Of a stretch of DNA of 64,000 nt, positions 15,232 through 23,817 are shown piece by piece. Made by a program: the position numbers and the translations under genes. The DNA is taken from contig NZ_AP019655.1 in assembly GCF_009938205.1 (NCBI RefSeq), positions 62,001 through 126,000 of the forward strand, given 5' to 3'. The notes below the pieces were generated by a model, which was not told where the DNA came from, made no database searches, and was given only the letters and a program-made list of their open reading frames with translations. Each line of letters begins with the position of its first letter. The stretch's first letter is position 1. The DNA is from Vibrio panuliri. Lineage in GTDB: Bacteria; Pseudomonadota; Gammaproteobacteria; Enterobacterales; Vibrionaceae.

Positions 15232-16557
15232 TTATGCATAGATACACACTTGATTACGGCCGTTTTTCTTTGCTTGGTAGAGTGCGTCATCAGCATAGCT
15301 CAATGCCGTCTCCATTTTGTCATTGCTGGCAAAATTGGATATACCAATACTCACCGTAATATTGATATTAAGGTGTTTGATGAAGAAAGGGGCTTTTTCT
15401 ACTGCAATTCGAAGTTTTTCACAGATTTCCTTTGCTTGATATTGGTTTAGATCTGGCATGAGCAACATAAATTCTTCACCACCAGTTCTAGATAGAATGA
15501 ATTCACTTGTGGTGTGGGCTGCACACAACTTGGTAAATTGTACTAGCACCGCATCGCCGATGTCGTGACCATAAGAATCATTGATATTTTTGAAAAAATC
15601 GATATCAAAAATGGCAATTGATCCTGAGGTGTTCTTCTCTTTTAGTAAGTTAAACCTATACTCAAACCCACGTCGATTAAGTAAGCCTGTGAGAAAGTCA
15701 CAGTGGGCTTCATGTTGTAAGTCGTGACGCTGTCTTTCTGCAGCTTGGAACCTGCGAAAGTACGTGATTGCAGCCCAAACAAGCATTGCTAACAATGACA
15801 AGGCGGCAAATATCACCAGCCGAGACGCAAAGTTACCATTATTGGTGAAGATATAAATGTCCCATTTTGTGTTATATAGGTTTATCACACCATGGTGAGA
15901 ATACTTAGTTGCATTTCCTTTGTTAGCAATTACCTTATCTTCTTGGGTATCGCTGTCTGGGTTATAGCCGACTATTGAGTATTGGTTTATATCGCTTTCG
16001 TCTAATGACTTTTCCACAATGTCCAAAATCGTGTCTAAATAAACGATTGATGAAGAGAAGCCGATAAACTCTGAGTCATCTGTAATACCTTTACGTAAGA
16101 TAAATGCTTGGCGTTCATTTTGGACCAATGTAACAGGGCCAATAATTGTCGTTTTTTTATGGTGAATTGATTCGTCAGCACCACGTTTTCGTCTAATGTC
16201 GAGTAAAACGTTATGCCCAATCGCAAGCTTGTGTTCTACATAGGGGGATGCGTACTTAACGATACCTTTAGGTAAGTAAAGTAACGCATCGACATTTGTG
16301 TAAGTGGATAATAACTTTTTACTTAACTGATCAAACTGTTGCTGACTGAAGGTGCGGTCTGTTGACAGTAAAACCATCTCTTTAAGCACTTCTGAAGTAA
16401 TGAGAGCGTCATCAAAGGTGGCTTTTATCTCTTTATTGAGTTTGTGGACAATACGAGTTGCGCGTTCTTCGTGTTCTAGGGCGTTCAGTTTTATAGCAAG
16501 CAACTCAGTAATAGTTATTATTGATATAACTGTTATTATTTTTATTGTTCTGGTCAA
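15232..16557 (-). CDS. Membrane diguanylate cyclase with periplasmic CHASE-like sensor
   Basis: 441 residues. One membrane segment at about 5-22, a periplasmic sensor of about 220 residues, a second membrane segment at 247-267, then a GGDEF domain starting at DFLTGLLNRRGF. The active-site loop is GGEEF at 359-363, a functional variant, with FDIDFFKNINDSYGHDIGD before it and SYADDALYQAKKNGRNQV after it. The sensor pattern (LLYLPKGIVKYASPYVEHK, IIGPVTLVQNERQAFILRKGI) resembles CHASE domains. The RxxD product-inhibition site expected five residues before the loop is missing. It should make cyclic-di-GMP in response to an outside signal. No partner gene is adjacent. Confidence 0.85.
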   Translation of the reverse strand: MTRTIKIITVISIITITELLAIKLNALEHEERATRIVHKLNKEIKATFDDALITSEVLKEMVLLSTDRTFSQQQFDQLSKKLLSTYTNVDALLYLPKGIVKYASPYVEHKLAIGHNVLLDIRRKRGADESIHHKKTTIIGPVTLVQNERQAFILRKGITDDSEFIGFSSSIVYLDTILDIVEKSLDESDINQYSIVGYNPDSDTQEDKVIANKGNATKYSHHGVINLYNTKWDIYIFTNNGNFASRLVIFAALSLLAMLVWAAITYFRRFQAAERQRHDLQHEAHCDFLTGLLNRRGFEYRFNLLKEKNTSGSIAIFDIDFFKNINDSYGHDIGDAVLVQFTKLCAAHTTSEFILSRTGGEEFMLLMPDLNQYQAKEICEKLRIAVEKAPFFIKHLNINITVSIGISNFASNDKMETALSYADDALYQAKKNGRNQVCIYA

Positions 16558-17092
16558 TTGCTTGTTCCCCAGCTAATTTTGTAATCTCTTTTATCCCTAC
16601 CTTATTACAACGATCCATGTTGATGATGTATTTCTCTTTAGAATTCGTCTTTGGGTTTTTCGCTGTATTTTTAGAAAGACAAATTATACGCATAAATAAT
16701 CACCGTTCTATTATAAATACAATTGTGATGATTAAAATTTTTTATTAGTGCGGCAACTCCATTTATCGATCGAATAGATTGATCGAGACGATCGAAACTC
16801 TTAATTAAAAATTTTGATCGAAACGGAAAAATTAAATTCTCAGAGCAGATTTATCGCTTTTTAATCAATGGTTTGTGAGTGATTTTTATACGAGGGAGTG
16901 TAAGTTGTTGTAATTTATAAATTTAAATCTGAGAGTGGTCTCATTATTGAGAATTTGATTCACTTTTAGATACAGGAGTCAAAGTCGTGTTCGCCAAGAA
17001 CAGTTTTGATTATGTGGGACGAATGTTTTCTGTGTGAGAGTCTTGCTTTATGATACATCGAGAACAAAGAGAATCAGCTTTAAGGTTAAGTA
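16558..17092. other. AT-rich intergenic region with a GATC cluster
   Basis: 535 bases, very AT-rich, no credible gene on either strand. Four copies of GATCGA occur within 54 bases (16768, 16781, 16790, 16816). A TGAGA-GTGG-TCTCA inverted repeat lies at about 16931. The promoters of the diguanylate cyclase (minus) and the lipoprotein (plus) must be here; I cannot point to definite -35/-10 boxes. Confidence 0.5.
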
Positions 17093-17518
17093 ATGAAAAA
17101 ATTAGTTACAGCGTTAGCATTGGTCGCTGCGCTTTCTGGCTGCGAAGATGCCACCAAGGCGATTGATCAAGCGCAAGAAGCGGCCAATAGTGCCGTTGAT
17201 AGCCTCCAAGAGAAAATGGAATCGTTTGATACGAGCAAACTCAACCTAGAGCAGTTTGGTGATGCGACAGATTCAGCCAAAGAGTTTGCCGAGTCTGTTG
17301 AAGACGCAATGCATGCCGATTTTGCTAACCCTGAGGCGTTGAACAAGGTTCAAGATAAGATCGCCAACACTTATAACTGCTTGATAGATGCCACGTCTGA
17401 GTCCACGGCAGAAAAGTTACTGGATAAAGTGTTAAGCGCAATTGGTAGCCAAGAAACACAGTCGGTGATCGAGAAAGGCATAGAGAAAGCCAAAGCGGCT
17501 CAAGAGTGTGTGATGTAA
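17093..17518 (+). CDS. Small predicted lipoprotein, helical
   Basis: 141 residues, family not recognised. A signal peptide with lipobox ALSGC (cysteine 17) is followed by a polar, alanine-, glutamate- and serine-rich sequence with several amphipathic helices (ATKAIDQAQEAANSAVDSLQEKM, DATDSAKEFAESVEDAM). Two further cysteines (in NTYNCLI and at the C-terminus QECVM) could pair in the periplasm. GGTTAAG before the ATG acts as a weak ribosome-binding site. It has its own terminator and is not part of the following operon. Confidence 0.75.
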   Translation: MKKLVTALALVAALSGCEDATKAIDQAQEAANSAVDSLQEKMESFDTSKLNLEQFGDATDSAKEFAESVEDAMHADFANPEALNKVQDKIANTYNCLIDATSESTAEKLLDKVLSAIGSQETQSVIEKGIEKAKAAQECVM

Positions 17519-17543
17519 GCGCATAAAAATAACAAAAAGATAG

Positions 17544-17576
17544 GCCTGCAGGTGAAAGCTTGCAGGCTTTTTTTTT
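17544..17576 (+). terminator. Terminator after the lipoprotein gene
   Basis: GCCTGCA-GGTGAAAGCT-TGCAGGC followed by nine T residues. Confidence 0.9.
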
Positions 17577-18007
17577 GCTTTTACTCATGGTGACGGATTG
17601 TTTTTTCTTAGGTCATTTTTTACAGAACCGTACATCATTCTTCAAAAGGTAAAATTAGCAAAAATTGGCTAAAACAGGGTGTTAAGTTATATCCGATTTT
17701 ATCGCGTTTATTTTAACTTAAGTTGCTGATTTTAATTTTATTTAATCTAAACCTGTCAAGTATGAAAAGCACCAATTATAAGGTTTGATTTCTTTTGGTA
17801 AACTCACTAGTTTACTTTTTGTTAATCGCAAGATATTATTCCGATCTCTCAAGTGAGACGGATTAAAATATCAACAGTTCACACCGTCTCTCACACAATG
17901 CAGTGGTGCTTTATCGTCGTGATAAAGCTTGTATAAAACTCTGGGTGTGACTTCAGATCAAGCTCAGATGGCTGAGCACTGAGCACCTTATATAACGACA
18001 TTAACGA
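17577..18007 (+). promoter_or_regulatory. Long upstream region with structured leader
   Basis: 430 bases without a gene before the outer-membrane operon. The last 160 bases contain three consecutive inverted repeats: GTGAGACGG / CCGTCTCTCAC (17853-17894, two-base bulge), a perfect 8-bp hairpin GCTTTATC-GTCGT-GATAAAGC (17908-17928) and GCTCAG-ATGG-CTGAGC (17962-17977). The first half is very AT-rich and probably holds the promoter. It could be a cis-regulatory 5' leader or a small RNA; no known riboswitch class was recognised. Confidence 0.45.
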
Positions 18008-18847
18008 ATGAAATTACCTTCTTTGCTGCTTGCTACGTCTTGCTTTTTTGCCAGTGCGGTAAGTGCTGACTCTTTTACTTTGCCTATTTGGAAAGATGAG
18101 GCGGAAGCGCTTGGCTATGAGTTGCCAAAAGCATTTGGGCTTAACTTGAGCTATATGAGCATGGAGCAAGGAATCAATGTTGATTCAATCGCGTTAAAAG
18201 GATTGGATTGGCTGCCAATTGAAATGAAGGCTGAGCCGGGAAAACAGGTTACCGACGTTGTGACTTTACGTGCGGATGTTTGGTTGTTTCCTTTTCTTAA
18301 TGTCTACGGTTTGGTTGGTAAACTGGAAGGTTACTCAGAGACTGCCGTTAATGTTGAAGTAGACCTTGGTTTTTTGGGGTCGATTAACCGCAGAATTGAT
18401 AGCTTTCGTCTGGATCTCGATGGTGACATCAAAGGGGCTGGCTTTGTGTTGGCTGGTGGCTATGAACAATGGTTCGCTTTGGTTGATGCGAGCTATACCC
18501 AAACGAATCTAACCGTGATTGACGGTGCTATTGATGCTTATGTGGTTTCTCCTCGAATTGGTTATGACTTCCATCGCAATGGTGTGCCGCTAAGGCTTTG
18601 GGTCGGTGCTATGTATCAAGATGTAGAGCAACAACTGTCTGGCTCGTTGTCTGATTTACCTCTACCACCAGCATTAGCAAACATCATTCCTGACGATGCT
18701 AGGTTTGATGTTAAGCAGCGTCTTGCTTCGGAATGGAATACGATTGCTGGTATGCAATACCAAGTGAACGAGAGTTGGTATTTGCTCGGCGAGATGGGCT
18801 TTGGTGACCGCCAAAGTTTGTTCTTCTCGCTCGATTATCGTTTCTAA
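18008..18847 (+). CDS. Predicted outer-membrane beta-barrel protein
   Basis: 279 residues, not assigned to a named family. A cleavable signal peptide (about 1-20, ending SAVSA-DS) is followed by alternating hydrophobic/polar strands with frequent aromatic residues (RADVWLFPFLNVYGLVGKLEGY, FVLAGGYEQWFALVDASYTQT, LRLWVGAMYQDVEQQL). The final strand SLFFSLDYRF ends in phenylalanine, the recognition signal for Bam-assembled barrels. About 10-12 strands would fit the length. It is the first gene of a three-gene operon, six bases before the Omp85-like gene; its partners suggest a shared envelope function that is unknown. Confidence 0.7.
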   Translation: MKLPSLLLATSCFFASAVSADSFTLPIWKDEAEALGYELPKAFGLNLSYMSMEQGINVDSIALKGLDWLPIEMKAEPGKQVTDVVTLRADVWLFPFLNVYGLVGKLEGYSETAVNVEVDLGFLGSINRRIDSFRLDLDGDIKGAGFVLAGGYEQWFALVDASYTQTNLTVIDGAIDAYVVSPRIGYDFHRNGVPLRLWVGAMYQDVEQQLSGSLSDLPLPPALANIIPDDARFDVKQRLASEWNTIAGMQYQVNESWYLLGEMGFGDRQSLFFSLDYRF

Positions 18848-18853
18848 GGAGCG

Positions 18854-19984
18854 ATGATATTGAAACGTTTGTCTATTGTCGCTTATTCGGCCCTACTTGT
18901 ATCACCAAACGTATTTGCTCAAGAGAGCGAAGAATCTGGCTGGGTGGATAAGCTATTAACCCAGCTCGGTTCAAGCGAGACGGTAGATGAGTCCAAACTG
19001 ATCGATTGGGGGGTATTGCCAGGTCCATTTGTTAACCCTGAACAAGGGTTTGGCATCGGTGTGGCTGCTGTCGGTCTTTACACTCCGTACGATTGGCAAA
19101 AAGGCGACCCATATTCGACGCTAACTGTGACGTCATACGCCTCAACTTCAGGCTCGTATGGCTTGGGTGTCAATAACCGTACTTATTTAGATAATGACAA
19201 AGTTCGTCTACTTGGTGAAGCGTGGATTAGTCATACACCCGGTTATTACTGGGGTATTGGCAGCGCATCGGCAGAAAACGATCAGTACAAAGTGCAATAT
19301 GAAGCACGCCGTTTACAGGTCAATCCCAAGATTGCTTTTGAAGTCTTGCCAAACACTTACCTTAAAGCCGGTTGGCAATGGCAGTCATACAGCGAGGTTA
19401 AGGGTGTTGATGGTGATGTGCTTCCTGTCGAGCTGGTAGACGCAACAGCCAGTGGTAGTGTTTTGGGTTTTGAATACGATACACGAGATTTCGAACCTAA
19501 CCCTATGCATGGGCAGTTTATTGATTTTGAGTGGATTGCGAATCGAGACAGTTTTGGCAGCGATAGTGATTACGACAACGTGATTGCCAATCTACGTCAT
19601 TACCAACCTTGGTCTGACTCAACCATCATCGCAATGGAAGTTTACTCGCAATCGATTATTGGCGATGCGCCGTGGTTTGACTACGCCCAATTGGGGGATG
19701 ACCAGCGGATGCGAGGCTATTACCAAGGCCAGTATCGCGACAAACATCAACTCTCTACTCAAGTAGAAGTGAGACATACCTTTTCTGGTCGTCACGGTAT
19801 GGTCGCTTGGCTCGGCATGGGTAATGTGGCGCCATCTTATAGCCAATTATTTGAAACGGACTGGTTGCCTTCAGTGGGCGTCGGGTATCGTTTTGCATTT
19901 AAAGCGCGCATTAATGTGCGCGTAGATTTGGCAGTAGGCCAAGATAGCACGGGGTTTTATTTTCAAATAAACGAAGCATTCTAA
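18854..19984 (+). CDS. Omp85/D15-superfamily surface antigen, barrel only
   Basis: 376 residues: signal peptide (1-22, ending VFA-QE), then a sequence matching the bacterial surface antigen (BamA/TamA C-terminal) barrel. Strong points are GVLPGPFVNPEQGFGIGVAAVGLYTPY, FEYDTRDFEPNPMHGQFIDFEW (D15 DxR motif), RMRGYYQGQYRDKHQL (the RGY loop motif of barrel loop 6) and VGVGYRFAFKARINVRVDLAVGQ near the end. POTRA domains are missing, so this is a barrel-only member, as seen in patatin-fused and small transport homologues. It sits between a simple barrel protein and a DUF4056 protein in an apparent operon (9 bases to the next gene). Role unknown. Confidence 0.8.
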   Translation: MILKRLSIVAYSALLVSPNVFAQESEESGWVDKLLTQLGSSETVDESKLIDWGVLPGPFVNPEQGFGIGVAAVGLYTPYDWQKGDPYSTLTVTSYASTSGSYGLGVNNRTYLDNDKVRLLGEAWISHTPGYYWGIGSASAENDQYKVQYEARRLQVNPKIAFEVLPNTYLKAGWQWQSYSEVKGVDGDVLPVELVDATASGSVLGFEYDTRDFEPNPMHGQFIDFEWIANRDSFGSDSDYDNVIANLRHYQPWSDSTIIAMEVYSQSIIGDAPWFDYAQLGDDQRMRGYYQGQYRDKHQLSTQVEVRHTFSGRHGMVAWLGMGNVAPSYSQLFETDWLPSVGVGYRFAFKARINVRVDLAVGQDSTGFYFQINEAF

Positions 19985-19993
19985 GGGGAGAGG

Positions 19994-21055
19994 ATGAAAA
20001 AGTTAGCAGTTATCTTACTCAGTTTAGCCAGTTTTGGTGTTTATGCTGAAGAGCTACAAGCACCTGTTGGTGTGAGGCCATGTTGTGCGTTTGGCATGGA
20101 TCTTAAAGCCCAGCTTGGACGAGTTCCTGTTCCCTTTTTCTCTCTCGAAAACATCTTAGCCGCGGATGAAATTGGCGAGCACAAATACAATGATGGTAGT
20201 GAGTCAGTCTCTGGCAGTTTGCTTGGTTTTAACGATGAGGTAAACGGCATAATCTTCACTCAATTGGGTGGCTTTATCGATACCGCGCATGTACGTGATA
20301 CGGCCGATTATACTTACTATTTGTTCCATCTTAATCAGCAACACCTGGGGCAGTCTGCTCAAGTTGACTTGCCAGCAGAACTTCGCATTCGCACCATTCG
20401 TTGGCATTCACAACCGGCGGCACTCACCCCGCAAGAGCAAATTGAATATAGTGCCAAGGCGGCGGCGCTTACCGCTTATCGCTTGGCTCAGTGGCATGAG
20501 ATTGCTCAGTGGTTTGGCATGGTTTCGGTGAGTGGCTTTAAAGAGTACGCCTCAGCATTTTCCTCTGAAGATCTCTACTCCAATATGCTGGGTGCTCAAC
20601 TTGCTCGCGACATATTGCTTGAGCAACCAGAAGTGTGTGAAGAGGGTTTTGAGCAAGCGATGGACCATGCTTTTCACCAAGCTCTGCAAGCGTTAAAGGT
20701 CCAGCCTAAATCGGTAACAAGAGAAAAAATGTCGCAACTTGATGGTGTTTGGTGGGATAGCAGTCGTCGCCTACCAGATAAGTGGGTGGTGCTATATCGA
20801 GATTATCATTTAGGGTTGGCACTAAAACCTAACTATCCAACATCAAGCCATGTGCTTAGTCTGGCGCCAAATTTTGCCAATAACGATGCGATAGAAGATT
20901 GGGTTGAGTTGGAACTGCACGCCGACAAACAAGAGCGTGCATTTTCTCAATTGCCAGAGCACTTAACACAAATGCCCATTTGGCGTGCAGATCAGTTTCA
21001 AACCATGGCCGATTTTGCTCGCGAGAGCGACCGAGAAACACATCCACATCGATAG
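19994..21055 (+). CDS. DUF4056 periplasmic protein
   Basis: 353 residues with a signal peptide (1-18, ending GVYA-EE). It carries the features I associate with DUF4056: VGVRPCCAFGMDLK right after the signal, then GFIDTAHVRDTADYTYYLF and LAQWHEIAQWFGM. The conserved D/H-rich first motif and the HE of the second could form a metal or catalytic site, but this is speculation; it is not a canonical HExxH. Exported, so periplasmic or outer-membrane bound. Last gene of the operon with two barrel proteins (GGGGAGAGG before its ATG). No function is established for the family. Confidence 0.75.
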   Translation: MKKLAVILLSLASFGVYAEELQAPVGVRPCCAFGMDLKAQLGRVPVPFFSLENILAADEIGEHKYNDGSESVSGSLLGFNDEVNGIIFTQLGGFIDTAHVRDTADYTYYLFHLNQQHLGQSAQVDLPAELRIRTIRWHSQPAALTPQEQIEYSAKAAALTAYRLAQWHEIAQWFGMVSVSGFKEYASAFSSEDLYSNMLGAQLARDILLEQPEVCEEGFEQAMDHAFHQALQALKVQPKSVTREKMSQLDGVWWDSSRRLPDKWVVLYRDYHLGLALKPNYPTSSHVLSLAPNFANNDAIEDWVELELHADKQERAFSQLPEHLTQMPIWRADQFQTMADFARESDRETHPHR

Positions 21056-21104
21056 AAGTGGAATTACTGCCCTTAGCGTCTCGCTGAAATTCGCATCACA
21101 AGGT

Positions 21105-21854
21105 TTAGGAATATAAGTGCTCAAACTCTACAATGCGTGGTTTGCCGCGTAAGAGTAAGAAATTTAAGAAACGGCTTGTGGTGGATGTGATCACCTTCTC
21201 TGGTTCGACTTGGTATTTATCGAGCAGAGTGATTGCATGGTCAAGGTTGGCAATGTCTTCACAGAAGTGAGCATCCGAGCCGGTGGTGAAATAGACACCG
21301 ATCTCTTTGCCGATTCGGACAATTTCGTCACAACGAACATCACTACCGATGCGGCTTCGACCTGTTAAAGAGGAGTTATTGACCTCAATCGCTACGTTAT
21401 GCTCTTTGGCGCATTGCAGCACAGTTTCGATATCGAACTTGAAATTAGGGTTGCCTAAATGACCGAGAGCATCGACTTTGCCGTTTTTAATAACGTTAAG
21501 CAGCGCTTCGGTATGCTCTTTTTCGCTTGCAGGGCGAAATACTGGCTCATGGAAACTCGCCATGATCCAATCTAAGTACTTAAATGAGTCATCAAATAGA
21601 TCGATTTCACCTTGGGTGTTGAGCGTATTGGCTTCAACGCCGCGAATGATCCCCACCTCGTGCAGAAAACGAGGCAAAACAATTTGATTATGGAAGAACC
21701 AATAGTGTGGCGCGCCTGGCATCTTCGGAGCGTGGTCGGTGTTGCAGAGGAGTTGCAGCCCTTTGCGTTGCGCAGCCGCAGCGTTTTCCATAATAGTGCT
21801 ATAGGCGTGACCACTCGCGAGTGTGTGGGTGTGAGTATCGACCACAATGTTCAT
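21105..21854 (-). CDS. ycdX: PHP-domain phosphatase YcdX
   Basis: 249 residues from the ATG at 21854, which has a strong ribosome-binding site (GGGAGG, six bases before). The PHP metal-binding motifs are all present: [14 protein letters not shown] at the start, [40 protein letters not shown], and [10 protein letters not shown] near the end. Together they give the trinuclear metal site. Length and motifs match E. coli YcdX, a zinc-dependent phosphatase linked to swarming motility. The open frame extends 44 codons upstream of this start, but that stretch shows no homology. Confidence 0.9.
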   Translation of the reverse strand: MNIVVDTHTHTLASGHAYSTIMENAAAAQRKGLQLLCNTDHAPKMPGAPHYWFFHNQIVLPRFLHEVGIIRGVEANTLNTQGEIDLFDDSFKYLDWIMASFHEPVFRPASEKEHTEALLNVIKNGKVDALGHLGNPNFKFDIETVLQCAKEHNVAIEVNNSSLTGRSRIGSDVRCDEIVRIGKEIGVYFTTGSDAHFCEDIANLDHAITLLDKYQVEPEKVITSTTSRFLNFLLLRGKPRIVEFEHLYS

Positions 21855-22194
21855 TCTTACCTCCCGAAATTTGCAAGGCAACGACTCGCAATGACGATGG
21901 GTCTGTGGCAGACATCTGCGAGCAATTGCAAAGAATATACTCGAGCGTCTCCGTGAGCTCGGAGTATAACCACTTAAAATGTGCAATTATTCTGCGATTT
22001 AACTCACAAGCTTGCAAGGTATTCTCAACCAAAAAAGAGGTCAATTATCGAATTGATCATTTCCTCTTTCATCACAGATTAGATAGGTACGAATTTGCTA
22101 TTCAGCGTGAGAAAAAATTTTTAAACTCCCGTCGTCTTTTTTGCGCTTTGTTCGTCTTATTTGGTAGATAACAAATTTTGTGTAAGTTAAACCG
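21855..22194. other. Divergent promoter region, ycdX and glutathione-synthetase-like gene
   Basis: 340 bases between divergent genes. It contains a CGAGCG...CTCGGAG partly self-complementary stretch at about 21938-21964 and the perfect palindrome TCAATT-ATCG-AATTGA at 22041-22056, a possible operator. Otherwise AT-rich with no gene seen. Confidence 0.45.
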
Positions 22195-23673
22195 ATGAAA
22201 AATACCCCTGATACTTTGCAACAGATTAAACCTTTGCTTTCTCAACAGTTGATTGAAGATGTCTCTGAATGGGCAATGATGCATGGCGTCGCGTTTAAAC
22301 AGTCAGATAATACGGCCAGACACTGTCCATTCAGTATTGCGCCAACCACATTAGAGCGCCATATGTATCAACATTTGCTAAAGGTCACCCCGTTAATTGC
22401 TAAGTTGATTAGTGCGGTGTCAGAAGATCATGATTTTTTGCAAGATAGTTTGCAGAAAATGTCGCAAGCCGACCCATTTTTCAGCTTATTGATGTCGATG
22501 CATCACCAGTTACATGGCGATAAAAACGCCCGCCTACCGTCAGTGCGACAGCCGTTGCTGTTGATGCGTACGGATTTTATGGATGACAGAGAACTGGGTG
22601 CCAAAGTGATTGAGTTTAATGGTATTGCGGCTGGAATGGCCCCTTTTGGCCAGCGTGCGACACAATTGCATCGTTATATTGAACAGCAGTGGCCTACGCA
22701 GTATCAACAATGGTCAGTAACATCTTCTGCCACACCCGCTGATAACTTTGGTATGGAGCAGCTTGCCTTGGGCATTGCAACTGCGGCAAAGCAGGTGAAA
22801 CAGCAGTTTGGTGATCAAGGCAAACCGACATTTTTGATGGTGGTGCAACCGAATGAAGACAACGTCTACGATCAACATTTGCTGGAAGTGGCTTTGCAGA
22901 ACATTGGCATCAGAACCGTGCGCCGCACCTTTGCTCAATTAAGCCGACAGTTATCAAGTGGTGACAACCAACGGCTAGTCCTTGAGGATGTAGGTGCCAT
23001 TGATGCGGTTTATTTGCGTGCTGGCTATCAGCATTCGGATTATTGTGACGCTGAGATTGTTGAACCTCAGTGCTGTCATACATTAAGCCAAACCCGAGTG
23101 TTTATTGAACAGCATTATGTTGCGATGAACGCCACGATTAGCCAGCAACTGGCAACCAGCAAATCAATGCAAATGGTGTTGACGATGATGCCTGCTGAGC
23201 AATATCTACGTTGGGGGTTAACCTTTGAAGAAGCACAACAGATAAAAAGTGTTTTAGCTGAAATGAAACCGGTGAATTTGGCGAATATCGAATGGTTTAA
23301 CCGCCATGCTGATAAGCATCAGTGGGTGCTAAAAAACCAAGGAGAAGGTGGTGGGCATTGTATCTTTGGCGATGAAATTAGCCCTAAACTTGCCCAGTTA
23401 GAACAAAATGAATATGACGCATGGGCATTGATGCAACGTCTCTATCCCCATGAGCGTGAAACACCAACGATTGCGATACGAGATGCCAAGCAAACCATTG
23501 TGACTGATTTGATCAGTGAGATTGGGCTATTTACAGCTCATTACCAAGGGAAACCGGTAACTGATTTTTCGGGCTATGCGGGGTATTTGATTCGCAGTAA
23601 ACCCGCGAGTGAAAACGAAGGGGGTATTCATAGCGGGAAAGGGATTTTGGATTCACTCATGCTGGTGGATTAA
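22195..23673 (+). CDS. Eukaryotic-type glutathione synthetase homologue
   Basis: 492 residues, close to the length of eukaryotic glutathione synthetase and far longer than bacterial GshB (about 315). Matching features: LLLMRTDFMDD followed by IEFNGIAAGM (139-148, the RSDYM...EINTIS region), WVLKNQGEGGGHCIFGDEI (the ATP-grasp glycine-rich loop, GEGGGH from 383), LMQRLYP and GYLIRSKPASENEGGIHSGKG (473-482, the A-loop). The key residues of the eukaryotic fold therefore seem to be kept. It may join gamma-glutamylcysteine to glycine, or make a related thiol peptide. Monocistronic with its own terminator. Assignment rests on motif memory, not a search. Confidence 0.75.
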   Translation: MKNTPDTLQQIKPLLSQQLIEDVSEWAMMHGVAFKQSDNTARHCPFSIAPTTLERHMYQHLLKVTPLIAKLISAVSEDHDFLQDSLQKMSQADPFFSLLMSMHHQLHGDKNARLPSVRQPLLLMRTDFMDDRELGAKVIEFNGIAAGMAPFGQRATQLHRYIEQQWPTQYQQWSVTSSATPADNFGMEQLALGIATAAKQVKQQFGDQGKPTFLMVVQPNEDNVYDQHLLEVALQNIGIRTVRRTFAQLSRQLSSGDNQRLVLEDVGAIDAVYLRAGYQHSDYCDAEIVEPQCCHTLSQTRVFIEQHYVAMNATISQQLATSKSMQMVLTMMPAEQYLRWGLTFEEAQQIKSVLAEMKPVNLANIEWFNRHADKHQWVLKNQGEGGGHCIFGDEISPKLAQLEQNEYDAWALMQRLYPHERETPTIAIRDAKQTIVTDLISEIGLFTAHYQGKPVTDFSGYAGYLIRSKPASENEGGIHSGKGILDSLMLVD

Positions 23674-23700
23674 GCGACTTTGCCGAATTGTGGTCATTGA

Positions 23701-23724
23701 AGCCGAGCTAAGCTCGGCTTTTTT
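23701..23724 (+). terminator. Terminator after the glutathione-synthetase-like gene
   Basis: AGCCGAGC-TAA-GCTCGGCT followed by T residues. Confidence 0.9.
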
Positions 23725-23817
23725 GTGGGTGAAGAAAATAATCGTTGACCTGTCTATAGCTCTACAGTTTAGGATGCGCCTATACTGACAGCACAATCAT
23801 TGCTTTAAGGTCTTTGC

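Noticed and set aside
16545..16748. Plus-strand frame upstream of the lipoprotein
   Set aside because: It overlaps the start of the diguanylate cyclase gene antisense, has no ribosome-binding site and no family likeness.
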